Positions 7,336 to 15,905 are shown, counted from the stretch's first letter. The stretch is 50,399 nt of DNA from CAYQTO01 sp964420455 (GCA_964420455.1 CAYQTO010000008.1:1-50399), one strand, 5' to 3'. Notes: generated by a model not told the origin, from the letters alone. Numbers and translations: made by a program.

Positions 7336-9912
7336 TCAATCGACGCCGGGGGGCTTCGGGGGCGGATCGCCTTTCTTGCCGGCGGCGATCCAGGCGCGGC
7401 GCTGCTCCATGTACTGGCGCTTGAGTTCGAGCTTGTCGACGGAGGTCATGGGGCGCCGTGCCTCGGGCTTGTCCTCGCCATCGTCGCTGGCGCCCTCCCC
7501 CTCGCGGGAATCCTCGGCGCCGAGCCCGGCCATCGTGGCGGACTGGAGCGCCCGCGAGAGCGCGTCCTTGACCTCACGCCGGGTGGCGGCCTTCGCAAAG
7601 GCGATCACCTTCTCTTTGATGTCCTTTCGGGTTGGGCCGATTTCCTTGAGGACCTTGACCGCATTCAGGCGAACCGCCGGGTCGCGGCTCTCGAGGCACT
7701 CAAGGACCTGGTCGACGGTCATTTCCTTCAGGGCCCGGGGCTTCTTGAGCCCGGCGAATTCGCTGATGCAGGTGATCGTGGCGGAGACGACCATCGGGTC
7801 CTTGTCGGAGAGCTGCTTGAAGACGACGTCGAGGGCGTCGGGGGGTGTGAGGCGGGCGAGGTGGGTGAGGGCGGCAACCTTGTGGGCCCGGCGTTTGGTC
7901 TTCCCCGCGAAGAAGTAGGAGGACTTGAGCTGCTTGATGAGGGCCTCCACGTCGTTGAGCGAGGCGAGGGCCTCGCCGGGGGCGGCGGCCTCCGCCTCCT
8001 CCATCTGGCGATCGAGCTTCTTGCCCTTCAGGAAGTTGTCGAGGTGGCGGGCGACGTTCTGCGAGGGGGGCGGGACGCGGCCGGACTGAATCTGTTCGTG
8101 GTATCGGGCGAGAATTTCGTCGGCCTTGGGGCCACCGATGCGGCCAACAGCGTAGACAAGAGGTTCGATGACCATGTCGCGCTTGAGGGGGACGCGCTGC
8201 TGGGCGGCGGGATCCCAGATGAACTCCGCCTGATAGACATTGGCGGCCTGCTCGTCGTAGAGCAGCGTCGTGGTCAACATGCGGTCCAGGGTGGGGAGGG
8301 CGTTGGGGTCGCCGAGCTTTTCCAGCACCTCCGCGGCACCAATAAAGCCGATGCCGTATCGCGTCGAGAGGGGCTCGATGGCGTGGAGGAGGGCGGTCAT
8401 CTCGTGGGAGCCGAGCTTGAAGAGGGCGTCCACGATTTGCTGGCGGTCGCCGAGGATGGCGCGGTCGTCCGCTCCCTTGTGGTGGGCGGTTGTTTCGTCT
8501 GGTGCCCAGAGGGCACGGGCGAGCACTCGGACAGCCCATTGGCGGTGGGGCGAGGTCTCCTCGGGGATTTTGAAATTGAAGACCTCGAGGGCGGCGTGCC
8601 GCGCAATGCGGCTGAGGTCCTCGGGAACGTGGGTGCGGAGGAACTCGCGGATGCGGGCCCGGTCCTTCTCCTCCGTCCGGGGCGACTTGATGACAAGGCC
8701 GAGTCCGCTGATGGCCCGTTCCTCATGGCGGAAGTCCTCCTCGCTGTGGCGTCGCTTTCCGAGGATCTTGCGCAGCTGTGTCATCAGGTCTTCGATCGAT
8801 TCCTGGTCGGCGATCGAGCCCATGGCGGCGTCGATCATCGGAGTTGCGAGTTGCGAGACCGTCCGGTCCGCGCGCATGCGGCGGAGGAAGTCGTTGAAGG
8901 CGTCGCTTCGCAGCACTCCCATGAATTCGATGATCGGCTTGGCGTAGTCGGTCGCCATATAGTCGCCGGCCCACTGTTGGTAGAGGCTGGCGAGGAACGG
9001 GTTCCGTCCGATGTCCTGGAAGGCGAGAAGAACGGCTTTCTTGGCGGTAAAGCCGAGCTGGTTGTAGGCGCGTTCCTCCACCCGGTTGGCGGTGGAGCTC
9101 CGCGAGGTGTCCTTCTGGACGAAGTCGACGAGGATGAGGGTCGCGTCCAGGAAGAGGTCCGGTTCCTCGGCGACGATAGGGACCCGGAGGATGGAGCGGA
9201 AGATGTCGCCCACGTCGCGAACGACCTCGGCGTCGGGCTCGTCCATCCGGTTGCGGGTGGGGAGGAGATTCTGGATTTCGACACTCGTCTGTGTGAGGAC
9301 GGAGCGGTACTCGCGTTCGAGGTTTTCGATGTCGGAGGCGGCGATGGTGCGGTGGCGCTGTACCCGGGCGGCCTCCATGGCGGCCACTTCCTCGGCGATG
9401 ACGAAGGATTTCTGGGGGCTGCGGGCGACTGCCTTGAGGAGTTGCTCCGCCTCGCGCTGGTTGTTGACGAGTGTGGCGAGCGTGGCACCGATGTAGCGGG
9501 CCCGCTGGAGGCGCTGGCCGTCGGGGGCGAGAGCCATCAGCCGGGCGATGTTGGCGGCGGACTGCTCGAGGTGCTTCTCCCGGGTCCAGTCACGAAGCTC
9601 CCTCGCGAGCCGCTCCACATGCACCTCCCACAGCTTCTTTTCCCAGTCTTCGGTAAGCCGGATGAGGCGGCTGAGGGCCTTCTGGACGAGGGGGCCGGAC
9701 TCGGACGGGATCCCGCCCACCTCCTCGGCGTAGACCATGACGGGGGGGGCGATCAGGTCGCGATAGACGGCGGCGGCGCGCCGGGCGAGTTCCAACGCCT
9801 CCTCCCGTTTGTCCCCGGTGGCGGTGATGTAGCTCCTCGTCGTCTCCAGCGCGTGCTGCGGGTTGCCGCGTCTCAGCGACTCTTCGACCTGGGCAAGAAG
9901 GGTCTCTTTCAT
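7336..9912 (-). CDS. HEAT-repeat protein of unknown function
   Basis: An 858-residue, almost wholly alpha-helical protein with no signal peptide or membrane segment, so probably cytoplasmic. The N-terminus looks like a TPR-type helical hairpin (AQVEESLRRGNPQHALETTRSY). The C-terminal third has recognisable HEAT/PBS-lyase-like repeats (HKVAALTHLARLTPPDALD, KDPMVVSATITCISEFAG, SRDPAVRLNAVKVLKEIG). It ends in a charged, disordered tail (EDSREGEGASDDGEDKP... GDPPPKPPGVD). No catalytic motif is visible. Such proteins are scaffolds; the partner cannot be told. It is transcribed alone, divergently from the HIT gene 86 bases away and convergent with the serine hydrolase gene. A long antisense frame (7861-9948, +) is a composition shadow. 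Confidence 0.85.
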   Translation of the reverse strand: MKETLLAQVEESLRRGNPQHALETTRSYITATGDKREEALELARRAAAVYRDLIAPPVMVYAEEVGGIPSESGPLVQKALSRLIRLTEDWEKKLWEVHVERLARELRDWTREKHLEQSAANIARLMALAPDGQRLQRARYIGATLATLVNNQREAEQLLKAVARSPQKSFVIAEEVAAMEAARVQRHRTIAASDIENLEREYRSVLTQTSVEIQNLLPTRNRMDEPDAEVVRDVGDIFRSILRVPIVAEEPDLFLDATLILVDFVQKDTSRSSTANRVEERAYNQLGFTAKKAVLLAFQDIGRNPFLASLYQQWAGDYMATDYAKPIIEFMGVLRSDAFNDFLRRMRADRTVSQLATPMIDAAMGSIADQESIEDLMTQLRKILGKRRHSEEDFRHEERAISGLGLVIKSPRTEEKDRARIREFLRTHVPEDLSRIARHAALEVFNFKIPEETSPHRQWAVRVLARALWAPDETTAHHKGADDRAILGDRQQIVDALFKLGSHEMTALLHAIEPLSTRYGIGFIGAAEVLEKLGDPNALPTLDRMLTTTLLYDEQAANVYQAEFIWDPAAQQRVPLKRDMVIEPLVYAVGRIGGPKADEILARYHEQIQSGRVPPPSQNVARHLDNFLKGKKLDRQMEEAEAAAPGEALASLNDVEALIKQLKSSYFFAGKTKRRAHKVAALTHLARLTPPDALDVVFKQLSDKDPMVVSATITCISEFAGLKKPRALKEMTVDQVLECLESRDPAVRLNAVKVLKEIGPTRKDIKEKVIAFAKAATRREVKDALSRALQSATMAGLGAEDSREGEGASDDGEDKPEARRPMTSVDKLELKRQYMEQRRAWIAAGKKGDPPPKPPGVD

Positions 9913-9998
9913 CGAACGGTGGTTGCTCTATCGCGAAGAAGTGACTAAAGCATGTGGCGAATCTGGTTTCTCACAACGAAAAATCAAGGACCCGCCCC

Positions 9999-10343
9999 AT
10001 GGCCGAAACCATTTTTTCAAAGATTCTTCGCGGGGAAATCCCCTGCGACAAGGTCCACGAGACCGACGAGCTCCTCGCCTTTCGCGACATCAAGCCCCAG
10101 GCCCCAACCCACATCCTGATCATTCCCAGGGAGCCCATTGCCACCATCGACGACCTCGAGGACCGCCATGCGGAGCTTGTCGGCAGGATGGTCCTGGCGG
10201 CCCGGGAGATCGCTCGCAGGGAAGGCCTCGCCGAGGACGGTTACCGGCTGGTCTTCAATTGTCGCAACCACGGTGGCCAGGAGGTCTACCACATCCACCT
10301 GCACCTCCTCGGCGGCCGCCAGATGGGCTGGCCCCCGGGCTGA
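9999..10343 (+). CDS. HIT family nucleotide hydrolase/transferase (HinT-like)
   Basis: A 114-residue histidine triad protein, full length for the HinT branch. The signature HxHxHxx appears as H98-I-H-L-H102 (YHIHLHLLGGRQMGWPPG), and the N-terminal IFSKILRGEIPCDKVHETD and APTHILIIPREPI segments are typical. Family members hydrolyse AMP-lysine or adenosine phosphoramidates in the cytoplasm. The ATG at 9999 has AAGGA eight bases upstream. First gene of a same-strand run with the metallo-hydrolase, the SDR and the FAD oxidoreductase (gaps of 56 and 26 bases, then a 4-base overlap). Confidence 0.95.
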   Translation: MAETIFSKILRGEIPCDKVHETDELLAFRDIKPQAPTHILIIPREPIATIDDLEDRHAELVGRMVLAAREIARREGLAEDGYRLVFNCRNHGGQEVYHIHLHLLGGRQMGWPPG

Positions 10344-10399
10344 AAACCGCGATTGCCCCATCCATCCCCCGGCTTTCCCTTCCACGCCCGAGGATCCTC

Positions 10400-11188
10400 A
10401 TGCCGCTCGATGCCGATCTTGCCGCCCGCTTCGACCCCGAACGCCCCACCCTGATCACCCTCGGGGTCGGGTACGCCTTCACCTCTGTCCACTTTCACAC
10501 GAGCTTCCTCGTGGTCTACCGGGGCGAGGTCACGCTGGTCGATGCGCCTGCCCCCCTACGGCGCATCTTCCGCGATGCTGCAGCCGTCTCCGGCCTGCCC
10601 GTCACCATCGAACACGTCGACCACGTGATCCTGACGCACCTCCACGGCGACCACTGCAACGGGATCGAGGAACTGGGCTTCTGGCGCCGGTACCGGAGCA
10701 ACGGAGCGCCGCGGCCTGCGCTGTACATGCTCCCGGAGTTGCGCCATGGCCTCGAGCAGCGGATGAATGCCGCGATGGCCCCGTCGATCAACCCGGACGA
10801 GACGGCGTCGCTCCTCGGCACGTTCTACGACGTGCGGGCCCTCGTGGAAGGCACGACAATCCCCGTTGGCAAACAGGGGATGGAGCTGGAAATTCATCCC
10901 ACCGAGCACTTCATTCCCTGCGCGGGATTCCGGCTGCGGGCGGGCGGCCGCCAGCTCGGCTACAGTGCGGACACGAGCTTCTCCAAGCCCCTTTTCTCCT
11001 TCCTCGAAGCCAGCGACCTGATCCTCCACGAGTGTGGTCCCGGCCCCGGACACACCCCGCCGGAGGCGATCCGCGCCCTCCCCGACGCGGTCAAGCAGCG
11101 CTTGCGTCTTGTCCATGTTCCCGACGACTACGATCCCGCCTGGACAGGGGTCGAAGCCCTGCGCGAGGGCGAGGTGCTGCTTGTCTAG
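10400..11188 (+). CDS. MBL-fold metallo-hydrolase
   Basis: A 262-residue metallo-beta-lactamase-fold protein. The zinc motif HxHxDH is H80-L-H82-G-D84-H85 (ILTHLHGDHCNG); later ligands are likely in TEHFIPCAG, the Asp of LGYSADTSFS and the His in RLRLVHVPDDY. This pattern fits RNase Z/phosphorylase-type or arylsulfatase-like members rather than true beta-lactamases. No signal peptide. The ATG at 10400 follows GAGGA at short spacing and gives a normal-length protein; the longer open frame upstream overlaps the HIT gene and is rejected. Substrate cannot be predicted. Confidence 0.88.
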   Translation: MPLDADLAARFDPERPTLITLGVGYAFTSVHFHTSFLVVYRGEVTLVDAPAPLRRIFRDAAAVSGLPVTIEHVDHVILTHLHGDHCNGIEELGFWRRYRSNGAPRPALYMLPELRHGLEQRMNAAMAPSINPDETASLLGTFYDVRALVEGTTIPVGKQGMELEIHPTEHFIPCAGFRLRAGGRQLGYSADTSFSKPLFSFLEASDLILHECGPGPGHTPPEAIRALPDAVKQRLRLVHVPDDYDPAWTGVEALREGEVLLV

Positions 11189-11214
11189 ACGCAACCCCAT
11201 CACCGGAAGGGCCG

Positions 11215-11958
11215 ATGGCTGAACGGAAAAGAACAATTATTGTGGGGGCATCGTCGGGGATCGGCGAGGCCCTTGCCGTGCGGCTTGCGAAGGCGAACCA
11301 TCGGCTGGCGCTGGTGGCGCGGCGGGCGGAGGCGCTTGCGGCCCTCGCCCAGCGCCTCAACCAGTCCGACCCTCATCGCGCCCGCGTCTATCCCCACGAC
11401 GTTGCCAATGGCGAGGAGGTGCCCGCTCTCTTCCAGCGCATCACCCACGACCTCGGCGGGTTCGACATGATCGTCTATGCGGCGGGTGTGATGCCGCCGG
11501 TGGCGGTCGACGAGTATGACTTTGCAAAGGACCGGCTTGTCTATACGGTGAACGTGCTGGGGGCGGTGGCGTGGCTGAACGAGGCGGCGCGACGCTGCGA
11601 ACGCCAGGAGTCCGGTGTCATCGTTGGGATCGGTTCGGTGGCGGGAGACCGGGGCCGCAAAGGCCAGCCGGTCTACTGCTCCAGCAAGGCCGCTCTCGAG
11701 ACCTACCTGGAGGGGCTCCGCAACCGGCTCGGCCACCGCGGCGTCCAGGTCACCACCATCAAGCCCGGCCCCGTCCGCACGCCCATGACCGAGGGCCTCT
11801 CGCTCCCCTTCATGATTGATGCGGACAAAGCGGCGGAATTGATCCATGCTGCCATCCGAAGGCGCGCAAACACCGCCTATGTGCCGAAAATCTGGTGGCC
11901 CATCATGACGGTGATTCGCATGATTCCGTCGATTCTGTTTCGCGGGAAGAACATATGA
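11215..11958 (+). CDS. SDR oxidoreductase, DprE2-like
   Basis: A 247-residue short-chain dehydrogenase. The NAD(P)-binding GASSGIG is at 11-17, NAG is replaced by YAAG (88-91), and the catalytic triad is S141, Y154 and K158 (VYCSSKAAL). The C-terminus (YVPKIWWPIMTVIRMIPSILFR) resembles the membrane-associating end of mycobacterial DprE2, the NADH-dependent reductase that finishes 2'-epimerisation of decaprenylphosphoryl ribose. The stop overlaps the start of the DprE1-like FAD oxidoreductase by four bases (ATGA), supporting a functional pair. The sugar carried by the lipid in this organism is unknown. A general SDR role is the alternative. Confidence 0.88.
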   Translation: MAERKRTIIVGASSGIGEALAVRLAKANHRLALVARRAEALAALAQRLNQSDPHRARVYPHDVANGEEVPALFQRITHDLGGFDMIVYAAGVMPPVAVDEYDFAKDRLVYTVNVLGAVAWLNEAARRCERQESGVIVGIGSVAGDRGRKGQPVYCSSKAALETYLEGLRNRLGHRGVQVTTIKPGPVRTPMTEGLSLPFMIDADKAAELIHAAIRRRANTAYVPKIWWPIMTVIRMIPSILFRGKNI

Positions 11959-13493
11959 GCAAGCCGGCTCCCGAGCCCATCGACGCCCTGCGCGGCGGCC
12001 GCGACGCGGCCCTGCTGCTGCCCGCGGATCACCTCGAGTGGGTGGATGCCTGGGGGATGGCTTCCCGTTCCATGGCCTGGGTATTCCGGCCCTCGACGAT
12101 CCAGGGCGTCCGCGACGTGCTGGCGCTCGCCCGCGAGACCGGCCGAACGGTCGTCCATCGCGGCGGCGGCTGCAGCTATGGCGACGCTTTCCAGAACCGA
12201 GAGGAGATCGTCCTCGACCTCTCCCGCATGACCCGCGTCCTCGAGTGGAATCCCCGCACCGGCCTCATCGCCCTCGAGCCCGGTGTCCGAATTGCCGACC
12301 TCTGGCGCTACGTCATCGGCGACGGTTGGTGGCCCCCCGTCGTCTCCGGCACCATGTTCACCACCATGGGCGGGTGCTGTGGCATGAACATTCACGGCAA
12401 GAACGCCTGGAAGGTGGGCCCCTTCGGCAGGCACGTGCGCGAGTTCGACCTGCTCGCCGCCGACGGCAGCCTCAGGACCGTGCGCCCCGACTCCCATCCC
12501 GAACTCTTCCATTCCGCCATCAGCGGCTTCGGCATGCTCGGTGTCATCACGCGCGTCGTTCTCCAGCTCAAGAAGGTCCACAGCGGCGAGATCGAAGTGA
12601 TCCCAAGGCGCACCCGCAACATTCGCGAAATGCTCGACGCATTCGAGGACCACGCGGACGAAATGGATTACATGGTGGGGTGGATCGACGGCTTCCCGAC
12701 AGGTGACCACAAGATTGGCCGGGGCGAGATGCACTTCGCCCGCCAGCTCGCCCCGGGCGCCGATGCCCAGCCCGCCCGGACGCTTCGCCACGACTACCAG
12801 GAGCTGCCCGACACCCTCCTCGGCGTGTTCCCCAAATCCGCCATGTGGCGGCTCATGAAGCCCTTCGTCAACAAGACCGGCATGCGCCTGATCAACAGGG
12901 CCAAGTATTACGCCCAGTTCCGCCCCGGCGGCGAGAAGCCCTACCGCCAGTCCCACGCCGCCTTCCACTTCCTCCTCGACTATGTCCCCAACTGGCGGAA
13001 CACCTACCGGCCGGGCGGCATGATCCAGTACCAGACCTTCGTCCCGAGGGCCCATGCGGCCGAGGTCTTCGAGGAGCAACTTCGTCTCTCGCACCGCGCT
13101 GGGATCATCCCCTTCCTCGGCGTCACCAAGAAACACCTCCCCGACGACTTCCTCATCTCCCACGGAGTCGACGGCTACTCGCTTGCGTTGGATTACCCGG
13201 TCACCAACGGCAACCGGGACCGCCTCTGGCGGCTCTGTCACGATATGGACGATCTGGCCCTCGAGGCGGGCGGGCGGCTTTATCTCGCGAAGGATGCCAC
13301 CATGCGGCCAGGCACCCTCGAGCGCTACCTCCCGGAGGAGTCGCTCGCGCGCTTCCACCGCCTCAAGGCCTCCCAGGACCCCGATGGGCTCTTCTCCTCC
13401 AACATGTACCGGCGGCTGTTCGGTCTGGAAGGTCGCCCCGCGGCCACCCGGGCCGGCGTCACCGACGGGCTCGCGGTCGGCGTCTCCGCCTGA
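11955..13493 (+). CDS. FAD-binding oxidoreductase, DprE1-like
   Basis: A 512-residue FAD-linked oxidase with an N-terminal PCMH-type FAD domain: RGGGCSYGD (69-77), then GGCCGMNIHGKN (139-150), which matches the DprE1 flavin-binding segment. The C-terminal part carries GGRLYLAKDATM, equivalent to the DprE1 KDS stretch, and ends LFSSNMYRRLFGL, like the DprE1 terminus. DprE1 oxidises the 2'-hydroxyl of decaprenylphosphoryl ribose. The position of mycobacterial Cys387 (ICVDFP) corresponds to A411 here (LALDYP), so the cysteine trapped by covalent benzothiazinone-type inhibitors is absent. The start is the ATG at 11955, overlapping the SDR stop; the upstream ATG at 11895 lies deep inside that gene. 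Confidence 0.9.
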   Translation: MSKPAPEPIDALRGGRDAALLLPADHLEWVDAWGMASRSMAWVFRPSTIQGVRDVLALARETGRTVVHRGGGCSYGDAFQNREEIVLDLSRMTRVLEWNPRTGLIALEPGVRIADLWRYVIGDGWWPPVVSGTMFTTMGGCCGMNIHGKNAWKVGPFGRHVREFDLLAADGSLRTVRPDSHPELFHSAISGFGMLGVITRVVLQLKKVHSGEIEVIPRRTRNIREMLDAFEDHADEMDYMVGWIDGFPTGDHKIGRGEMHFARQLAPGADAQPARTLRHDYQELPDTLLGVFPKSAMWRLMKPFVNKTGMRLINRAKYYAQFRPGGEKPYRQSHAAFHFLLDYVPNWRNTYRPGGMIQYQTFVPRAHAAEVFEEQLRLSHRAGIIPFLGVTKKHLPDDFLISHGVDGYSLALDYPVTNGNRDRLWRLCHDMDDLALEAGGRLYLAKDATMRPGTLERYLPEESLARFHRLKASQDPDGLFSSNMYRRLFGLEGRPAATRAGVTDGLAVGVSA

Positions 13494-13591
13494 CGCTTCC
13501 ATCAGGCGCCGAAAGTGCCATTGCATTACCGCCTTGGGCGGAAATAGCCTTCGTCCATGAAGGGTTCCCGCCCACCAAGGAACGCCCCGCC

Positions 13592-14122
13592 ATGAAAGAA
13601 TGGAAAGAGTTCGAAAATAACGAGATTACCCATAGCATGGCGCACTACCTGATGGCGATTCAGGAGCTGCACAAGCGTCAGGGCTACGCTCGCGTGACCG
13701 ATGTGGCTCGCGAGCTCGAGATTACCCCCGGCAGTGCCTCCGTCAGCATCAAGGCGCTCAAAAACCGCGGCTGGGTGGACGAGGACCACAACCGGTTCCT
13801 CATGCTCTCCCACGAAGGGGAACGGCTCGCCCATGAGATCCAGGTCAACAACCGCCTCATGGTCCAGTTCTTCACCGAAGTGCTCGGCTGCTCGGAAAGC
13901 CAGGCCACCATCGACGCCTGCAAGATGGAGCACCTGATCAGCTCGGAGACACGGCTCAAACTCCTCAAGTTCATGCATTTTGTGCATACCGACCACAAGC
14001 CCGTGCGCGAGTTTCTCAAGCACTGGAAGGACCACCAGTTCCACTGCCCCGGACCCGAGGAGTGCGGCCTTTGCGAGGAAGGCGAGGCCTGCGTGGTTGA
14101 AGAGGGCGTGGTCGAGAAGTAG
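13592..14122 (+). CDS. DtxR/MntR-family metal-dependent transcriptional regulator
   Basis: A 176-residue regulator. The N-terminal winged helix (about 14-80) includes TDVARELEITPGSASVSIK as the recognition region and a wing ending LSHEGERLAHE. The dimerisation/metal part has C110-K-M-E113-H114-L-I-S, the conserved ligand motif of DtxR-type repressors for Fe2+ or Mn2+. The last 25 residues are unusual: H151, C152, C158, C161 and C167 (C-x5-C-x2-C-x5-C) followed by an acidic tail. This is not part of the normal family and could bind zinc or an iron-sulfur cluster. AAGGA precedes the ATG at 13592. It lies 98 bases after the DprE1-like gene; no metal transporter is nearby to suggest the target. 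Confidence 0.9.
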   Translation: MKEWKEFENNEITHSMAHYLMAIQELHKRQGYARVTDVARELEITPGSASVSIKALKNRGWVDEDHNRFLMLSHEGERLAHEIQVNNRLMVQFFTEVLGCSESQATIDACKMEHLISSETRLKLLKFMHFVHTDHKPVREFLKHWKDHQFHCPGPEECGLCEEGEACVVEEGVVEK

Positions 14123-14143
14123 GACCGTCGCCTCTCGGAACGG

Positions 14144-14177
14144 AAAAAAAGCGGCCCGCCTCCGTGGAGGCGGGCCG
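14144..14177 (-). terminator. rho-independent terminator (minus strand, possibly bidirectional)
   Basis: An 11-bp perfect stem (CGGCCCGCCTC / GAGGCGGGCCG) with a CGTG loop is preceded by seven A on the + strand, giving a T-tract for the minus-strand gene ending at 14204. It also closes the DtxR-like gene, though without a T-tract on that side. Confidence 0.85.
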
Positions 14178-14203
14178 ACGTGTCCTTGGGGTGCCTGGCC
14201 TGC

Positions 14204-14917
14204 TCAGTGGTACAGGTAGAACTCCGGGACGGAGGTGCCGGTGCCGATGCGGGCGTACTCGATCTGGGCGCCGCCAACGGCAAACACTCGCCACGCCGTC
14301 GGACCCGTGCCGTCGTCCGCGTCCACATCCGTTCCGTCTGCCGGAAACACGGTCGGCTCCCACTGCTCGAAGTCACCATTCTCGACCGTGACCGGTGTTC
14401 CTTGCGTGTCGTTGTTCAGCGTGATGTCGTCGATGAACACGATGCCGCCGTTGTCATTGAAGCAGCCGATACGGATGGCGATCTCGTCCGCGCCCGAGGG
14501 GACCGTGAAGCCAAAGGTGTATTCGGCGTAGGTTTCGGTGAGGCCGATGACTTGGGGGCCACCGGAAGGGATGTCGCCAACGAAACTCGAGCCGCCCCCC
14601 GGGGTGGCCGAGTCGGTGAAGGCCGCGATGCGCAGCGCGAGGTTCTGGCCGGCGCCTCCGCCCTTTGCCCACACGCTCACGGTGTAATCTTCGCCGGCGG
14701 TGACCGGAATCCGGATGCCGTCGACGTTGCTGTCCTTCGAAATGGCGTGGTCGTGGCCGCCCACAAACGGGTTCTGGTAGGTGATCCTCATGGAGTAGTT
14801 GCCGGCGTAAACATCGGCGGGCTGGATGAGATCGACATAGCTGGGCTGGGCGATGACCGCGGAGCCGGCGGCAAGAAGAGCACAGGCGGCGAAGGCAGAG
14901 AAAATTTTGCGGGACAT
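14204..14917 (-). CDS. secreted jelly-roll (CBM-like) protein
   Basis: A 237-residue protein with a signal peptide (MSRKIFSAFAACALLAAGSAVIAQ) and a mature part that reads as one beta-sandwich of the carbohydrate-binding module type. It shows YAGNYSMRITYQNPF at its start, VTAGEDYTVSVWAKGG, YTFGFTVPSGADEIAIRIG and FIDDITLNND, the strand order seen in CBM4/9-like domains. No catalytic domain is attached. The start at 14917 has GGAG nine bases upstream; the longer open frame is not supported. The segment after the jelly roll (NGDFEQWEPTVFP) resembles the beginning of a second, truncated module. Probably exported; ligand unknown. Confidence 0.8.
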   Translation of the reverse strand: MSRKIFSAFAACALLAAGSAVIAQPSYVDLIQPADVYAGNYSMRITYQNPFVGGHDHAISKDSNVDGIRIPVTAGEDYTVSVWAKGGGAGQNLALRIAAFTDSATPGGGSSFVGDIPSGGPQVIGLTETYAEYTFGFTVPSGADEIAIRIGCFNDNGGIVFIDDITLNNDTQGTPVTVENGDFEQWEPTVFPADGTDVDADDGTGPTAWRVFAVGGAQIEYARIGTGTSVPEFYLYH

Positions 14918-15002
14918 GCGGGGAACTCCAGTATGGAAATGGTGCGACGCGCGGGGAAGACGCAAACGCTTACAAAACCATGGGGACATTCCGGTCCAAA
15001 GG

Positions 15003-15037
15003 CAACAAGAAAGAGCGCCCGGAATCACCGGGCGCTC
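15003..15037 (-). terminator. rho-independent terminator of the bacilliredoxin gene
   Basis: A 10-bp perfect stem (GAGCGCCCGG / CCGGGCGCTC) with an AATCA loop; on the minus strand it is followed by TTTCTTGTT. It lies about 40 bases after the bacilliredoxin stop. Confidence 0.82.
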
Positions 15038-15078
15038 CGCGTTTCCTGCGTGCGTTGCTGTTGGGCCGCCGTGACCGG

Positions 15079-15630
15079 TCAGCCCCGGCCTTGGGCCAGC
15101 CTGCGTGCCTTCGCCGCCAATTCGCTCCCACAGACCTGGACGAATTGCAGGGATTCGAACTCCTCGGCGGGAATCGAGGGGCCCTTGCGACCACAGTGCG
15201 TGTCGAAGGCATCGGCGAGCTCGCCGGCGATCTCGTCCGGAGTCCGGCCCTCGATGTTCTGGCGCTCGAGCATGTGCACCACCTTGCCGTCCTTGAACAG
15301 GGCCACGGAGGGACTGGAGGGCTGGTAGCCAGTAATGAAGTCGCGGGCGCGGGCTGTTGCCTCCCGGTCCACCCCGGCAAAAACCGTGTAGATTCGATCC
15401 GGGATTACCTGATTCTGGAGGGCGGCACTGACCCCGGGGCGAGCCCCCCCGGCGGCGCAGCCGCAGACCGAGTTCACCACCAGCAGGGCTGTCCCCTCGG
15501 TGGTGGAAAAGGCCTTTTCAACGTCATCGGTCGTCCGTAGCGAAGCGGCTCCGACGGCTTCGAGCTCCTCGCGCATGGGGCGCACGTCTTCCTCGGGATA
15601 GGCGGGTTGGGCGAAGCGGAAAATCGACAT
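15079..15630 (-). CDS. BrxA/BrxB-type bacilliredoxin with C-terminal extension
   Basis: A 183-residue protein of the YphP/YqiW bacilliredoxin family, thioredoxin-fold proteins with a C-x-C active site that remove low-molecular-weight thiols from proteins. The diagnostic VVNSVCGCAAGGARP contains C56-G-C58; downstream TVFAGVDREATARARDFITG and SSPSVALFKDGKVVHMLER match family strands. Family proteins end at AFDAHC; here AFDTHC is followed by about 40 further residues with an additional Cys (FVQVCGSELAAKARR). The start at 15630 gives the family N-terminus; the upstream in-frame start at 15675 adds 15 residues without similarity. Cytoplasmic, single-gene unit. Confidence 0.92.
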   Translation of the reverse strand: MSIFRFAQPAYPEEDVRPMREELEAVGAASLRTTDDVEKAFSTTEGTALLVVNSVCGCAAGGARPGVSAALQNQVIPDRIYTVFAGVDREATARARDFITGYQPSSPSVALFKDGKVVHMLERQNIEGRTPDEIAGELADAFDTHCGRKGPSIPAEEFESLQFVQVCGSELAAKARRLAQGRG

Positions 15631-15905
15631 GGAGGACCCTGAAAATGTTGGATTTGGTTGGCGGGCATCTACCACCCTGCCCTGCCTCGCCGGGATGAAT
15701 CAAGAAACGAACCAACCGGAGCGGAGCGCCCCGTCATCGGATCGCCATGTTTCTTGCCGTTAAGGATTGACGTCTCATCGGAGAAACCCGGATTCATCCG
15801 GAGTTTACCCTGTTCGGGTACAAAGCAGAACACCAAAACACAGGCGATCCGGTGGCGGGCCCATGGGAAACAGGGCCCTGGCCGCTGGAGAGGAGGCACC
15901 CAACG

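Noticed and set aside
7861..9948. 695-aa open frame on the + strand
   Set aside because: Exactly antisense to the HEAT-repeat gene, low-complexity Gly/Val/Glu composition without domains; a typical G+C-rich shadow frame.
14180..15328. 382-aa open frame on the + strand
   Set aside because: Antisense to the secreted jelly-roll gene and crosses two terminator hairpins and part of the bacilliredoxin gene.
15807..15821. TACCC-TGTTC-GGGTA hairpin upstream of rny as a riboswitch or attenuator
   Set aside because: Only a 5-bp stem with no conserved aptamer features or T-tract; not distinguishable from chance.
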